Shown one piece after another: positions 18,718 through 27,012 of a stretch of 64,000 nt of DNA. Made by a program: the position numbers and the translations under genes. The DNA is from Candidatus Zhuqueibacterota bacterium (GTDB lineage: Bacteria; Zhuqueibacterota; Zhuqueibacteria; Zhuqueibacterales; Zhuqueibacteraceae). The stretch is taken from the NCBI GenBank assembly GCA_022616415.1, contig JAKEEU010000011.1, positions 17,745 through 81,744 of the forward strand, written 5' to 3'. The first letter of the stretch is position 1, and each line of letters starts with the position of its first letter. A model generated the notes under the pieces. That model worked only from the letters and a program-made list of their open reading frames with translations, was not told the DNA's origin and made no database searches.

Positions 18718-19998
18718 CTATTCAGCATAAATCGCCAGCTTATTCGCTTCATCAATAATATTAATTTTCGACTGCGGATTTTGCGTGAGCCAGCGATTCA
18801 CCAGCGCTTGCGGATCGGCGCAAGGTGTCAAATGAATGCGCGCGATAGTTTCGTCGGGCAAACTCGAATGCACATGAATGGCCTGCAACTGCTGAATCAT
18901 TTGTGCGAATTTATAGGCTTTGTGCGAATAAAGCTCGTAGGCATTTTCAATGCTCTGCAAAACTTCGGGTAGCGGCTTCGTCAGCAAATCATAAAAATGC
19001 CTCATCGTTTTCTGCGGGCCGATGCCGTTTTCGCAATGTGCGAGAAAGAGCACTTCGCCGCCGGCGTTGACGCCGTTCTTCGTCAATTCCAGCGCACGTT
19101 GTGCGGCGTATAAATTTTCATCGTCAGGATAGCCGCCGGGCGAGACGATCATGAAATCCACCCTTGGTAGCGTAAAGCCGATCAGCTCATCTACTTTTTG
19201 AATGCCAGCTTTCGTCGTCTCGATCAATACGCCGATTTTCGCCCACTGCAATTGATTTTGATATGAAATGACGGCAAATGCCAAAACCGGCCGGCGGCGC
19301 AAAAGCATCTGCACGCCTTCCCACTGATCTTCTCCTAACGGTGTGCGGCGGCGATTAGGATCGGGATGCCAGGGATGCAAGCCGAAAGTCGAGCGTTCGT
19401 TTAACGCCAGTGTGTAATGGCGCGTCATCGTCTCCAAGCTGCAAATGCCAGGGAGAAAATTTTGCAGCGGGTTGCAATAACCGGCTGCGTCGTGAGGCGC
19501 CACGCCCGAGATCACCAGGAAAACGTCGCATCTTGCCGAATGCTCATTCACGCGCACCGGCGTGCCACGTGTGGTGACGCCAACGTCGATAAACTCGTCC
19601 CGTTCGCAATCGTTGGCGTGAATATCGTACTCGGGAAAATCGAAATCTTCAATCATCGCATGGATGGCGTTGGCAAGGCTTTGGTTGGCGACGATGTCCG
19701 AATCTTCGCTGCCGTTGGCAATCAAAAATTGCACGAAACGCGCGCCGCGCAGAAACGGCAGCATCACCGCCAGTAGTTCGGCGCGCGTGGTGTCTTCGAT
19801 AATCACACCAACCTGCCGGCCGGCGAAAATCGGCGAAAGGCGCAAAATGCCAAACTCGTTGATCGCCTCGAGCAGAATTTTTTGATTGCCATCATTGGAA
19901 GTTGCTGGCGCGATGCTCGGTTGGCGATAGGCGAGTATGTTTGCTTCGGGAATTTCCAGAGGCAACAACCCTCTGCCGTAGTGCAATTCAAGACGCAT
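18718..19998 (-). CDS. LarA-family (DUF2088) nickel-pincer racemase-like protein
   Basis: 426 residues, full LarA length. The N-terminal domain has EDTTRAE in place of the usual DxTRP loop, and APHDAAGYCNP supplies a His equivalent to the catalytic position. A second His region is GLHPWHPDPNRR. The C-terminal marker VSPGGYPDDENLYAAQRALE is typical of LarA. Characterised members racemise or epimerise 2-hydroxyacids with a Ni-pincer nucleotide made by LarB/C/E. None of these is in the window, so activity here depends on genes elsewhere. ATG 19998. Confidence 0.85.
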   Translation of the reverse strand: MRLELHYGRGLLPLEIPEANILAYRQPSIAPATSNDGNQKILLEAINEFGILRLSPIFAGRQVGVIIEDTTRAELLAVMLPFLRGARFVQFLIANGSEDSDIVANQSLANAIHAMIEDFDFPEYDIHANDCERDEFIDVGVTTRGTPVRVNEHSARCDVFLVISGVAPHDAAGYCNPLQNFLPGICSLETMTRHYTLALNERSTFGLHPWHPDPNRRRTPLGEDQWEGVQMLLRRRPVLAFAVISYQNQLQWAKIGVLIETTKAGIQKVDELIGFTLPRVDFMIVSPGGYPDDENLYAAQRALELTKNGVNAGGEVLFLAHCENGIGPQKTMRHFYDLLTKPLPEVLQSIENAYELYSHKAYKFAQMIQQLQAIHVHSSLPDETIARIHLTPCADPQALVNRWLTQNPQSKINIIDEANKLAIYAE

Positions 19999-20006
19999 GT
20001 GGTTTC

Positions 20007-20354
20007 TTAAAATGGTATGCTTTGCCGTATTTTCTTTGGCAAGCCGCTATAAACGATCCGCTGTGATTCGGTTATCAGCCGCAACAATTCCCTTTTCGGC
20101 AAGGCATTGGCGTTCGTGATCCTGATCCACTGGTGTTTGGCTAAATACGGCGCCGGTATGATGCCGGCTCGCCCGTCAGTCAAAGCCAGAAAATCACCTG
20201 GCGCGCATTTGAACGAAACACCGAAACTTTCATCCAACGAAATGCAACAATACATTTTCCTGCCAATTGAGAATGCCAGCACGCTTTCCCATTTGACATC
20301 TTCGGTCGTGTGTTCGAGTGCTCGGCAATGTTTGATGGCGTCGTCTATTTTCAT
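20007..20354 (-). CDS. MmcQ/YjbR family protein
   Basis: 115 residues from ATG 20354 (MKIDDAIKHCRAL); the frame is open back to 20414. The YjbR pattern is visible: SIGRKMYCCISLDE, VSFKCAPGDFLAL, GIIPAPYLAKHQWI and a C-terminal helix. A small cyay-fold-like DNA-binding domain is reported for the family; the cellular role is unknown. It lies 8 bases upstream of the LarA-like gene, so they are probably co-transcribed. Confidence 0.8.
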   Translation of the reverse strand: MKIDDAIKHCRALEHTTEDVKWESVLAFSIGRKMYCCISLDESFGVSFKCAPGDFLALTDGRAGIIPAPYLAKHQWIRITNANALPKRELLRLITESQRIVYSGLPKKIRQSIPF

Positions 20355-20512
20355 GGCAATGCAGTAGTCACGGCCCCCTACGGGCATAGCCTTGTGGGCC
20401 GCTGTTGCAAGCAATTAATTTTTATCGTCCACCACTGGCATATTAAAGAATTCACAGGAGAAACGCAAGCTCCGAAATTTACGCTATAACTCTTACGTTT
20501 TATCCTCACGTT

Positions 20513-21820
20513 TTACTTCAACATCACCCGCACCGAATCAATACTGCCATCATTCGGCGCCGGCTGCAATCCTAAAATGCGACAAATAATATTGTAGATA
20601 TGGATATTTTGAAACGGCTCCACTACAAGTCCGGATTTGAACGCCGGACCGTGCGCGATGAAAATGGCGCGCATTGCGATGAGTTGGTTGTCATATCCGT
20701 GCTCGCCGGTGGTATAGAACCCTTCACGGGTGTTGCGCCTGCCGCGACTGGATATCTTCCATCCGTCGTCCGCAATGCCAATAATCGGCGCGATGCGGCG
20801 ATTATCTTGATAATGCAGCCGCGCCGGAATTTCGTTTTTGCGATAGACCTGCAAATGCGGGTGCGCTACCGCGAGTTTTTGGTATATCGCGTCCTCATTC
20901 ATTTCCCGTGGCCTTATCGCAACAATGGGATTCCAATCAACGATCTCGACTTGGTTTAAATCGAGATAATCGTCGAGATAAATCACGCGCTCGGAAGTGA
21001 CGGTCGTCATGCCGTGATCGGAAACGATGATGACATTGACGCGATCAAGAATTTCCCGCTTCTCCAAACCGGCAATCAGTCGACCGAGAAGCGCGTCGAT
21101 GTTTTGGATCGCGGTTTTCACTTCCGGCGAATCGGGACCATTGTCATGGCCGGCATGATCGACGTCGCTAAAATAGAGCGTCAAAAAGCCGGGACGGCGC
21201 TGCGCCGGCAAATCCAACCAGGCGAGCACCGTATCGACGCGGGCGGCATTAGGAAAGTCGTCGTCATAAACTTTCCAGTACGCCGGACGAAAGCCGTCAA
21301 TTTCCGCTTCCGAGCCTGGCCAGAAAAACGCCGCGCTGATTTGTCCCTGCTTTTCCGCCGTGACCCACGCCGGCTCGCCGCCCCACCAGCGGCCATCTTG
21401 CACCGCGTCTCGATTGCTCATGCTGAACTTCGCGTCAAATTCTGGATCGTACATCGTATTGGCAACAATGCCGTGATGCTCCGGATAAAGCCCGGTCACG
21501 ATCGTATAATGATTGGGAAAAGTCTTAGTGGGAAAAGCCGGAATTAAAGCTTGGGCGCGCACGCCGGTTTTGATCAAGCGTTGAAAATTGGGCAACTCAG
21601 CTTTTTCCAAATAATCCCAGCGAAAGCCATCGATTGAGATCAAGATGACGGTGGGCTTCGGATCGTTTATCCCAGGCGCACTTTTGTCGGCATGATGATA
21701 ACACGCGGAAATGCTTGAGGCGATTATAAAAAGTAAAACAAGGAAAACGTCATGCTGGAAGCATCTTTTTCGTTTCTGGCGATTTTCTTGGCTTCGAAAA
21801 AGATTCCTCCGGAATGACAT
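20513..21820 (-). CDS. ENPP/alkaline-phosphatase-superfamily phosphodiesterase lipoprotein
   Basis: 435 residues if the ATG at 21820 is used. An internal lipoprotein signal (FLVLLFIIASSISAC) is followed by the mature phosphodiesterase. It has ILISIDGFRWDYL, the Thr-nucleophile motif PTKTFPNHYTIVTGLYPEHHG, DVDHAGHD and SDHGM, all zinc or catalytic motifs of nucleotide pyrophosphatase/phosphodiesterases. Periplasmic or surface-anchored. The frame does not begin here: it is open through the preceding MetH-activation-like domain, and the only in-frame ATG near the signal peptide lies in a hairpin repeat arm. Separate translation is likely, since the signal would be buried in a fusion. Confidence 0.75.
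   Translation of the reverse strand: MSFRRNLFRSQENRQKRKRCFQHDVFLVLLFIIASSISACYHHADKSAPGINDPKPTVILISIDGFRWDYLEKAELPNFQRLIKTGVRAQALIPAFPTKTFPNHYTIVTGLYPEHHGIVANTMYDPEFDAKFSMSNRDAVQDGRWWGGEPAWVTAEKQGQISAAFFWPGSEAEIDGFRPAYWKVYDDDFPNAARVDTVLAWLDLPAQRRPGFLTLYFSDVDHAGHDNGPDSPEVKTAIQNIDALLGRLIAGLEKREILDRVNVIIVSDHGMTTVTSERVIYLDDYLDLNQVEIVDWNPIVAIRPREMNEDAIYQKLAVAHPHLQVYRKNEIPARLHYQDNRRIAPIIGIADDGWKISSRGRRNTREGFYTTGEHGYDNQLIAMRAIFIAHGPAFKSGLVVEPFQNIHIYNIICRILGLQPAPNDGSIDSVRVMLK
21749..21818. repeat. Hairpin repeat inside the MetH-like/ENPP junction
   Basis: Arms at 21749-21772 and 21795-21818 are inverted copies over 24 bases, about 20 pairing. It belongs with the 9263 and 24968 hairpins. Translated in frame it encodes MSFRRNLFRSQ and what follows, up to the lipoprotein signal. 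Confidence 0.65.
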
Positions 21821-22522
21821 TGGACGGTGGCAGCTTTTCTTTTTCATTGGGGTGCAAAGTTCAATAAATTTTATCGGCCAACCTGGAGATTGCGGCTTGC
21901 AATGGGCTTGAAACCAAAAACACCCGACAGCGATTTTTTGCGGCAGCATGCAATACGTCTCGGAAAGTGTTATGCCGATTTCTTCGCCTTTGAGTAATTT
22001 AAAAATTTTTTCCTGCTCTTGCAAGTCCCAGCGGGCGTAGCCGGGAGAAAAACGGTAGGAAAGCTCACAGCCGAGCTTGGCCGCTTCCTCGTGCAGTTCG
22101 CGCTTGAGCAACTGCAGCAAGCCGTCGGTCATCGCCGATGCCACGCCGTCGAAAAAATAAGCTTCGGTGAAATCCTGTTGCGCGAGCTTCGCCATCTCGG
22201 TGTCGATTTGATCCCCGACTGTCAACACGAAAACTGCAGCATAGCGTGATTGCGTGAGCAGCCGGTGAATGCCTTGGCCAACGAAGCTCACGCCGCTGTC
22301 GAGCAAAACACTGAATGAGCTTGACTGCCCGCCGGCGACTTGATAGATTCCGTAACGATAGCGCGGCGCGACGCAAGTTTTGTATTGCTCATACAAGCGC
22401 GCCACCATCGCGTGCATCGCCTCGAATTTATCCGAATTCCGGCGAATTTTGAGAAAGCTGTAGGCGCGCTGGAAATCGAATGGGATTTGCTCGAGATTGA
22501 AATAACGCGTAACGACGGACAT
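21821..22522 (-). CDS. MetH activation-domain-like protein, stop codon missing
   Basis: About 205 recognisable residues from ATG 22522 (MSVVTRYFNL). Similar to the AdoMet-binding reactivation domain of cobalamin-dependent methionine synthase. Markers are VLTVGDQIDTEMA, FFDGVASAMTDGLLQLL, YRFSPGYARWDLQEQEKIF, and ITLSETYCMLPQKIAVG. Free-standing versions occur in many anaerobes, with roles in corrinoid chemistry. After IAVG the sequence loses family likeness and reads without a stop through a hairpin repeat into the phosphodiesterase at 21820. The original stop has apparently been lost. Confidence 0.65.
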
Positions 22523-22554
22523 GTTGATAAAAGTTTTGAACACAGATTTGGGAC

Positions 22555-22590
22555 GAAGCCCGACTCCTCAGCGTGCCAGGTCGGACTTGC
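22555..22590. repeat. Short hairpin, gaagtcSaactt family (copy D)
   Basis: Degenerate arms GAAGCCCGACTCC and GGTCGGACTTGC around 11 bases, in the gap between the divergent MetH-like gene and the BrnT-like gene. The weakest member of the family. Confidence 0.4.
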
Positions 22591-22696
22591 GCTGCAAAAT
22601 TGGCCCATCAACTTCTTCACATCAACTTTTGTCAAACCTAAAGTAAATAAAACCTGAAAACAAATCAAGCTGTTTTGAAAAGTTGATAAAAATCTC

Positions 22697-22725
22697 TTGT
22701 TCAAAAACAAAAAGAATGCTATATT
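22697..22725 (+). promoter_or_regulatory. Likely promoter of the BrnT/BrnA-like pair
   Basis: TTGTTC, a 17-base spacer, then TATATT, ending 27 bases before the toxin start. TTGTTCAAAAACAA overlapping the -35 box is an inverted repeat and could be the operator for autoregulation, as is usual for such pairs. Confidence 0.45.
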
Positions 22726-22752
22726 CTGTTTGAGCCGAATTGGAGCTTCCTT

Positions 22753-23037
22753 GTGAAAATAATCGACATCGAAATCAAGCCGGATATTCGCCAGAAGCTT
22801 TTATGGAAGCACCAAGTTACTGAGCAGGAAGTGCGGCAGGCTTTAAGAAACAAACCCAAAATAAGATTTCATCAGCGTGGTAAAATCAGAAATGAAGATC
22901 TTTACATAGCCTTGAGCCGTACCGATGACGGACGTTATCTAACAATCTTCTTTATCTATAAGCTTTCTCGCGTTGCGCTTGTCATCAGCGCACGTGACAT
23001 GGATTCTTCTGAAAGGAAACGTTATGCCCAGAAATAA
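22753..23037 (+). CDS. BrnT-family toxin-like protein
   Basis: 94 residues. The GTG at 22753 follows GGAGC. BrnT-like (RelE/ParE-fold ribonuclease) features are an N-terminal helix pair, the central strands 'EDLYIALSRTDDGRYLTIFF' and the C-terminal ISARDMDSSERKRY, the family's commonest signature. It acts with the BrnA-like gene, whose start overlaps its end by 14 bases. Toxin-first order matches brnTA. It appears intact. Confidence 0.75.
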   Translation: MKIIDIEIKPDIRQKLLWKHQVTEQEVRQALRNKPKIRFHQRGKIRNEDLYIALSRTDDGRYLTIFFIYKLSRVALVISARDMDSSERKRYAQK

Positions 23038-23344
23038 ACGCGCCGTTGACCCGATTCCCGAGCGTTTCAAAGATGAAAAGGAAGCGGCGGCATTTTGGGA
23101 TACCCACAGTGTGGCCGACTATTGGGATGAAATGCAGGAGGCACATTTTGAAATGGCATTTGACAAAATGCCCAAAGCGGTCGCGTTAGAATATCCCGTC
23201 GCGCGCAAACTTTCCGCCGTCTCGCGCCGCGAAAACAAATCTGTCGATGAATTGGTCAATCTGTTGTTGAAAGAATGGCTTGCCAAAAAGCCCTTGTCGA
23301 AAGTCAGCCCCGCCCGTTCAGCAAAAGCTTTGAAGCATGCGTAA
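23024..23344 (+). CDS. BrnA/CopG-like antitoxin
   Basis: 106 residues from ATG 23024 (MPRNKRAVDPIPERF). The segment EAAAFWDTHSVADYWDEM is characteristic of CopG/BrnA-type antitoxins. The C-terminal part (ARKLSAVSRRENKSVDELVNLLL) looks like the ribbon-helix-helix dimerisation/DNA-binding domain. It neutralises the overlapping toxin and probably represses the pair. GAAAGGA precedes the start. Confidence 0.75.
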   Translation: MPRNKRAVDPIPERFKDEKEAAAFWDTHSVADYWDEMQEAHFEMAFDKMPKAVALEYPVARKLSAVSRRENKSVDELVNLLLKEWLAKKPLSKVSPARSAKALKHA

Positions 23345-23424
23345 AGTTTTTCAAAAGCCCTCCCGACAAAGGGCGGGGACTAATCAAGCAAGGTTTTACA
23401 ATAATCTACTTTTACGAAGGTGTC

Positions 23425-23637
23425 ATGGAACTGCATAACTACACCGCTTTTTTTGAACCGCTGGTGGAAGGGGGCTACAATGCCGTTGTGCCGGCCATTC
23501 CTGAAATCCGCACTTTTGGCGAGACGCTCGATGATGCCAAAGCCATGGCGGAAGACGCCATCCGTTGTTATCTGGAAAGCGCCATGCAATTAGGCGAAGA
23601 AATTCCCGCTACGGCGAGTCACTGTGCCCATTCATAA
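23425..23637 (+). CDS. HicB-type antitoxin, 3' end altered by deletion
   Basis: 70 residues from ATG 23425 (MELHNYTAFFEP). Typical HicB N-domain: EGGYNAVVPAIPEIRTFGETLDDAKAMAEDAI and YLESAMQLGEEIP. After GEEIP the frame runs into bases that, one frame over, encode the tail of HicA. The normal HicB C-terminus is missing. GAAGG lies close to the start. It is an orphan antitoxin or a dead remnant. Confidence 0.7.
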   Translation: MELHNYTAFFEPLVEGGYNAVVPAIPEIRTFGETLDDAKAMAEDAIRCYLESAMQLGEEIPATASHCAHS

Positions 23638-23722
23638 CAAAGACCTTCCCAAAGGAACACTGGCCAATATTCTAAGACAAGCCGGCCTCAATATTGATGA
23701 GTTTCTTGCATATCTTTCGTGA
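23606..23722 (+). pseudogene. 3' remnant of hicA toxin
   Basis: Read from 23606 this stretch encodes 38 residues ending in a stop: RRVTVPIHNKDLPKGTLANI, then LRQAGLNIDEFLAYLS. That is the second half of HicA, including the V-P-x-H catalytic-region strand and the final helix. The N-terminal half and the catalytic loop are gone, and the remnant is fused out of frame to hicB by one deletion. Confidence 0.75.
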
Positions 23723-23793
23723 TTTGGTTGCCCTGCTTATAATTCATTTTGAATTGACGATTATTCAAATCATACTGGAAAGGAGCAGGCATA

Positions 23794-24222
23794 ATGAAAG
23801 TAGAACATTTTTTAGCCCTGAAAGAAAAAATTTTGGGGGCCGAGAATTTTAATGAGCCGTGGGAATATTTCTTCGATCATTTTTCGGAAAATCCCGCGTT
23901 CATGAACATGGGCAAAAAAACGCAGAGCCCGTTGCTGCAGTCGATTCTCGAAGAAGTGGGCGAGAGGCTGTTCCGGCAAAAGGTCAAGGTGACCGACATG
24001 ATGCTCACCGAAATTCCACAACATAGTTTTGTTCATGGCGCGTGCTTTGTTCAGGGCCGGCTGGCGAGTGTGATGTATTTCAAAGACGTCAAAGTGGGCA
24101 TGCTCTCCATACTCAGCTCGGCGCAAAGTCATGAAGTCGCAATGATCCGTTTCACCGGCATCGAGTTGCAAGGCAAGGGGCCGTTCATGATTGATTTTCC
24201 AAAGGACAAGGTTGTGCATTAG
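23794..24222 (+). CDS. Conserved-looking protein of unknown function
   Basis: 142 residues. GGAAAGGAG precedes the ATG. N-terminal helices (MKVEHFLALKEKILGAENFNEP, then WEYFFDHFSENPAFMNMG) are followed by a beta-rich half (SFVHGACFVQGRLASVMYF; KVGMLSILSS). No signal peptide, membrane segment or recognised motif. Codon use matches the host. It stands alone between the HicBA remnant and the RAYT pseudogene. Confidence 0.6.
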   Translation: MKVEHFLALKEKILGAENFNEPWEYFFDHFSENPAFMNMGKKTQSPLLQSILEEVGERLFRQKVKVTDMMLTEIPQHSFVHGACFVQGRLASVMYFKDVKVGMLSILSSAQSHEVAMIRFTGIELQGKGPFMIDFPKDKVVH

Positions 24223-24303
24223 TCAACCGGTGAAATCGAGCTTGTGCGCGAGCATCTAATTGGATACACTCAACATTGGCGTGAGCATACCGTCCGGTAG
24301 AGT

Positions 24304-24367
24304 GAAGTCCAACTTGGGCCTCACGCCTCTTCGAATTTCGAAAATCTTGCTGCCCAAGTTGGACTTC
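24304..24367. repeat. Perfect 16-bp-arm hairpin, gaagtcSaactt family (copy B)
   Basis: Arms GAAGTCCAACTTGGGC (24304-24319) and its exact inverse (24352-24367). It ends four bases from the stop codon of the broken REP-associated transposase. Copy C flanks the other end. Confidence 0.8.
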
Positions 24368-24370
24368 ATT

Positions 24371-24815
24371 TCACGCTTTCTTTTCATTTCTTCGCTTTGC
24401 CTCCATTGCATGAATCTTCTTTATCAATCTTGGTTCCCAGCCGTCAGCCAGTGGATCTAAAACAAATTCGCGATAGACTTGGGGATCGTTGGCAAAACAA
24501 GCCAACACGGGCGAAAAGTCGCAAAGTGTGCCATGACGCTGGCCGATGACATCCCGATAGTTCGAGTATTCCCACTCTTCTGGCCGCTGACAAAACAGTG
24601 CTTTTATGGGGTTGCGATGGAAATAACGCGCCAGATACATCAAATAGCCCGTGTTACCTATGTGCTCGTCGCGGAATTTGCCTTACAAGATACTCGCGAA
24701 GCTGGCGGAGAAAGTGCAGGTAATCCCGCCGATCATGAAACACCGTTGCCTTGCGATGGCCACGGTTGTAAATGTGATAGATGTGGCCGTTGAGAAATTT
24801 CATGCGTCGATTCAT
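24371..24815 (-). pseudogene. Degraded REP-associated tyrosine transposase (RAYT, IS200/IS605-like)
   Basis: AAAGGAGGA lies five bases before ATG 24815. The N-terminal piece reads MNRRMKFLNGHIYHIYNRGH, then RKATVFHDRRDYLHFLRQL, up to a stop near 24660. In another frame the C-terminal piece reads YLARYFHRNPIKALFCQRPE and EWEYSNYRDVIG, both RAYT hallmarks. The middle, which should hold the HUH motif (M-P-N-H-x-H) and the catalytic Tyr helix, is absent, so a deletion plus frameshift inactivated it. RAYTs mobilise REP hairpins, and two related hairpins flank the gene. Confidence 0.8.
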
Positions 24816-24841
24816 CGCTTCCTCCTTTCTTCGAATGCGGC

Positions 24842-24906
24842 GAAGTTCGACTGGTGCAGCGGGATTTTCCTAAATTAGAAAGCTCGTCCTGCGCAAGTCG
24901 AACTTC
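24842..24906. repeat. Hairpin, gaagtcSaactt family (copy C)
   Basis: Left arm 24842-24864, right arm 24887-24906. The outer GAAGTTCGACT pairs with AGTCGAACTTC, and the inner GCAGCGGGA pairs imperfectly with TCCTGCGC. It lies just upstream of the RAYT start. Confidence 0.7.
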
Positions 24907-24967
24907 ACATAACACAGTTGCACTTCGCTCGCCGCATAAGCCCAACCATCCCCTTGCTCTTTTCACA

Positions 24968-24997
24968 CCGGAATGATCTTCATTCCTTCGGAATGAC
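24968..24997. repeat. Small palindrome after rfaE2, gtcattYYgaac family
   Basis: CATTCCTTCGGAATG and an outer GGAATGA/TCATTCC pairing lie just downstream of the minus-strand rfaE2 stop. It may serve as a terminator stem, though no T-run follows. Confidence 0.4.
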
Positions 24998-25011
24998 ATA
25001 CGGAGAGTAAA

Positions 25012-25491
25012 CTATGCTTTTTGGCTCGCCAAAATTTTTGCAATGATCTCGCTCGTGCTGCGTCCCTTTGATAAAGGAATGCGCTCGACTCTTCCGCCGG
25101 CGGCTTGCACGATGTCGTGCCCGACGATTTCGTGGATTTGGTAATCTTCGCCTTTGGCGAGCACATCCGGCTGCAAGGCGCGAATCAAATTGAGCGGTGT
25201 GTCTTCATCAAAGAAGACGACGTAATCGACGCATTCGAGCGCGGCGATTACCACGGCGCGATCTTCCTGCGGCGTAATCGGACGCTGCGGGCCTTTGAGC
25301 CGCTGCACGGAGGCATCGGTGTTGAGGCCGACGACGAGCACATCCGCCAGCTCGCGCACTTTTTGCAAATACTCCACGTGGCCGCGATGCAGCAGATCGA
25401 AACAACCGTTGGTAAACGCCACTTTGGTGCCGTAATGCTGCCACTCTTTGCGCATGGCGAGAAGGTCGTTTAATTCAACAATGCGTCCCAT
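25012..25491 (-). CDS. rfaE2: D-glycero-beta-D-manno-heptose 1-phosphate adenylyltransferase
   Basis: 159 residues from ATG 25491 (GGAG three bases upstream). Makes ADP-heptose for the LPS inner core. The nucleotidyltransferase motif FTNGCFDLLHRGHVEYLQ holds the HxGH site; LNTDASVQRLKGPQRPI and LSKGRSTSEII close the active site. This is the HldE C-terminal domain as a separate gene. The kinase half (rfaE1) lies about 100 bases upstream on the same strand. Confidence 0.93.
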   Translation of the reverse strand: MGRIVELNDLLAMRKEWQHYGTKVAFTNGCFDLLHRGHVEYLQKVRELADVLVVGLNTDASVQRLKGPQRPITPQEDRAVVIAALECVDYVVFFDEDTPLNLIRALQPDVLAKGEDYQIHEIVGHDIVQAAGGRVERIPLSKGRSTSEIIAKILASQKA

Positions 25492-25500
25492 AAACTCCAA

Positions 25501-25612
25501 CTGGATTAATGGATTGGTGGATTGATGGATCGTTGGATTTTTGGAGTACTGGATTTTGGGACTTCCATTAATCCATCACTCCAGCAATCCATTTATCCAT
25601 CACTCCAATTCT
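25501..25612. repeat. Simple-sequence repeat (ggattRRtggattgg) between rfaE1 and rfaE2
   Basis: Degenerate tandem GGATTnnTGGATT units followed by an inverted set (CCATTAATCCATCACTCC). The distal end supplies the last codons of rfaE1 (NWSDG and stop). Confidence 0.6.
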
Positions 25613-26600
25613 GGTGATGCGCAATCGCTTCGATGAGTTTCTGCTTGTCGATCGGCACGGCGCCGACTTCACCGACGACGACGCCAGCGGCGTAGTTGGC
25701 CAGTGTTGCGGCTTCGAGAATGTCCGCGCCGGAAGCGAGCGCGACGGTGAGCGTTGCAATGACGGTGTCGCCGGCGCCGGAAACATCGTGGACGCGCTGT
25801 GCCTGCGTCGGAATGAGGTGGCTGCCGCCGTCTTTGCGAAAGAGCGCCATGCCGCGCTCGCCGAGGGTGATGAGCACGTTGTCGCATTGCAAGCGCTTTA
25901 GCAGCGTTTCGCCGGCTCGGTCAACGTCGCCATCTTGCAAAAGCTTCGCGCCCAACACTTCTTCAGTTTCTTTGCGATTCGGTTTGAAAGCCGTTACATT
26001 TTTATAATCAAAAAAATGATTGAATTTCGGATCGACGGTGATGATGCAATTATGCGCGCGCGCCAGTTCGATGACGCGCGAGAGCAAAGGCTGGGCAATA
26101 ACGCCCTTGTTATAATCTTCGATGAGAATGGCATCCAGTTTCGGCAAAATTTTTTCGAGGTGGCGTAATATTCTTTCTTGCACATCGGGTGCCAAATCCT
26201 GGCGCGACTCGCGGTCGGTGCGTACCACGTGCTGGTTATGAGCGATCACGCGCGTTTTGATCGTCGTGGGGCGCGTGTCATCCACGAGCAGCCCGTCGTT
26301 CGGGAAGCCGGAATTTTCGATAAGTTCCATAAGCCGTTCGCCGGAGCCGTCTTTGCCGATGACGCCGATGGGATGCGGCAGCGCGCCGAGTGCCGCGATA
26401 TTATTTGCCACATTTGCGGCGCCGCCGAGATGCTCGGTTTCGGTGTCGATTTCAACCACCGGCACCGGCGCTTCCGGCGAGATGCGCGTAACGCTGCCCC
26501 AGAGATAGCGGTCGAGCATGAAATCGCCGAGCACGGCGATGCGCTTGCCTTGCATTGCCGCGAAGCGGGCGCGAAGTTTTTCGGGAGAAAAAGAAATCAT
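25593..26600 (-). CDS. rfaE1: D-glycero-beta-D-manno-heptose-7-phosphate kinase
   Basis: 335 residues. PfkB/ribokinase fold. It has IAVLGDFMLDRYLWGSVTRI, the substrate lid GGAANVANN, and the anion-hole/catalytic motif DVSGAGDTVIATLT with the catalytic Asp. It phosphorylates heptose-7-phosphate at C1 for LPS core synthesis. The last residues (NWSDG) come from a simple-sequence repeat that has invaded the 3' end. ATG 26600. Confidence 0.93.
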   Translation of the reverse strand: MISFSPEKLRARFAAMQGKRIAVLGDFMLDRYLWGSVTRISPEAPVPVVEIDTETEHLGGAANVANNIAALGALPHPIGVIGKDGSGERLMELIENSGFPNDGLLVDDTRPTTIKTRVIAHNQHVVRTDRESRQDLAPDVQERILRHLEKILPKLDAILIEDYNKGVIAQPLLSRVIELARAHNCIITVDPKFNHFFDYKNVTAFKPNRKETEEVLGAKLLQDGDVDRAGETLLKRLQCDNVLITLGERGMALFRKDGGSHLIPTQAQRVHDVSGAGDTVIATLTVALASGADILEAATLANYAAGVVVGEVGAVPIDKQKLIEAIAHHQNWSDG

Positions 26601-26663
26601 TTATCTGGTTGCTGGATGCTTGTCGCTGGTTACTCTATTCTAAAACCGTAATCGGGATTGTTA

Positions 26664-27008
26664 TCATTTTTCTGACTTGCCACTGCGATAAAATCTGACC
26701 TGCGCTTTCTCGAAAGTGGCCAAGCCTTCGTCAATCGCGCCATCAATGACCGCAAGAAATTTTTCCAGCTTCTCGCGCGTGTCGACGATCTCGATGACGA
26801 TGGGCAAGTCTTCGGAGAGCCGCTCGATTTTGAAGGTGTGAATCCGGCTGTGCGCGCCGAAACCCATCATGCCGCGCAGCACCGTGGCGCCGGCCAAGCC
26901 GTGCGCCTTGGCTTGCAGGACGATCCATTCATACAGCAGCTTGCCTTCGTGGCGGTCGCTCTCGCCGATAAAAATTCGCAGCAAATAACCTTCTTCCGGA
27001 AGCGCCAT
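26664..27008 (-). CDS. DUF190 family PII-like protein
   Basis: 114 residues. DUF190 pattern: LLRIFIGESDRHEGKLLYEW, AHGLAGATVLRGMMGFG, LPIVIEIVDTREKLEKFL. It has a ferredoxin-like PII fold and is usually encoded with CrcB fluoride channels, as here, 4 bases downstream. GGAGATAAAACC precedes the ATG. It is intact although its partner is truncated. Confidence 0.85.
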   Translation of the reverse strand: MALPEEGYLLRIFIGESDRHEGKLLYEWIVLQAKAHGLAGATVLRGMMGFGAHSRIHTFKIERLSEDLPIVIEIVDTREKLEKFLAVIDGAIDEGLATFEKAQVRFYRSGKSEK

Positions 27009-27012
27009 GGTT

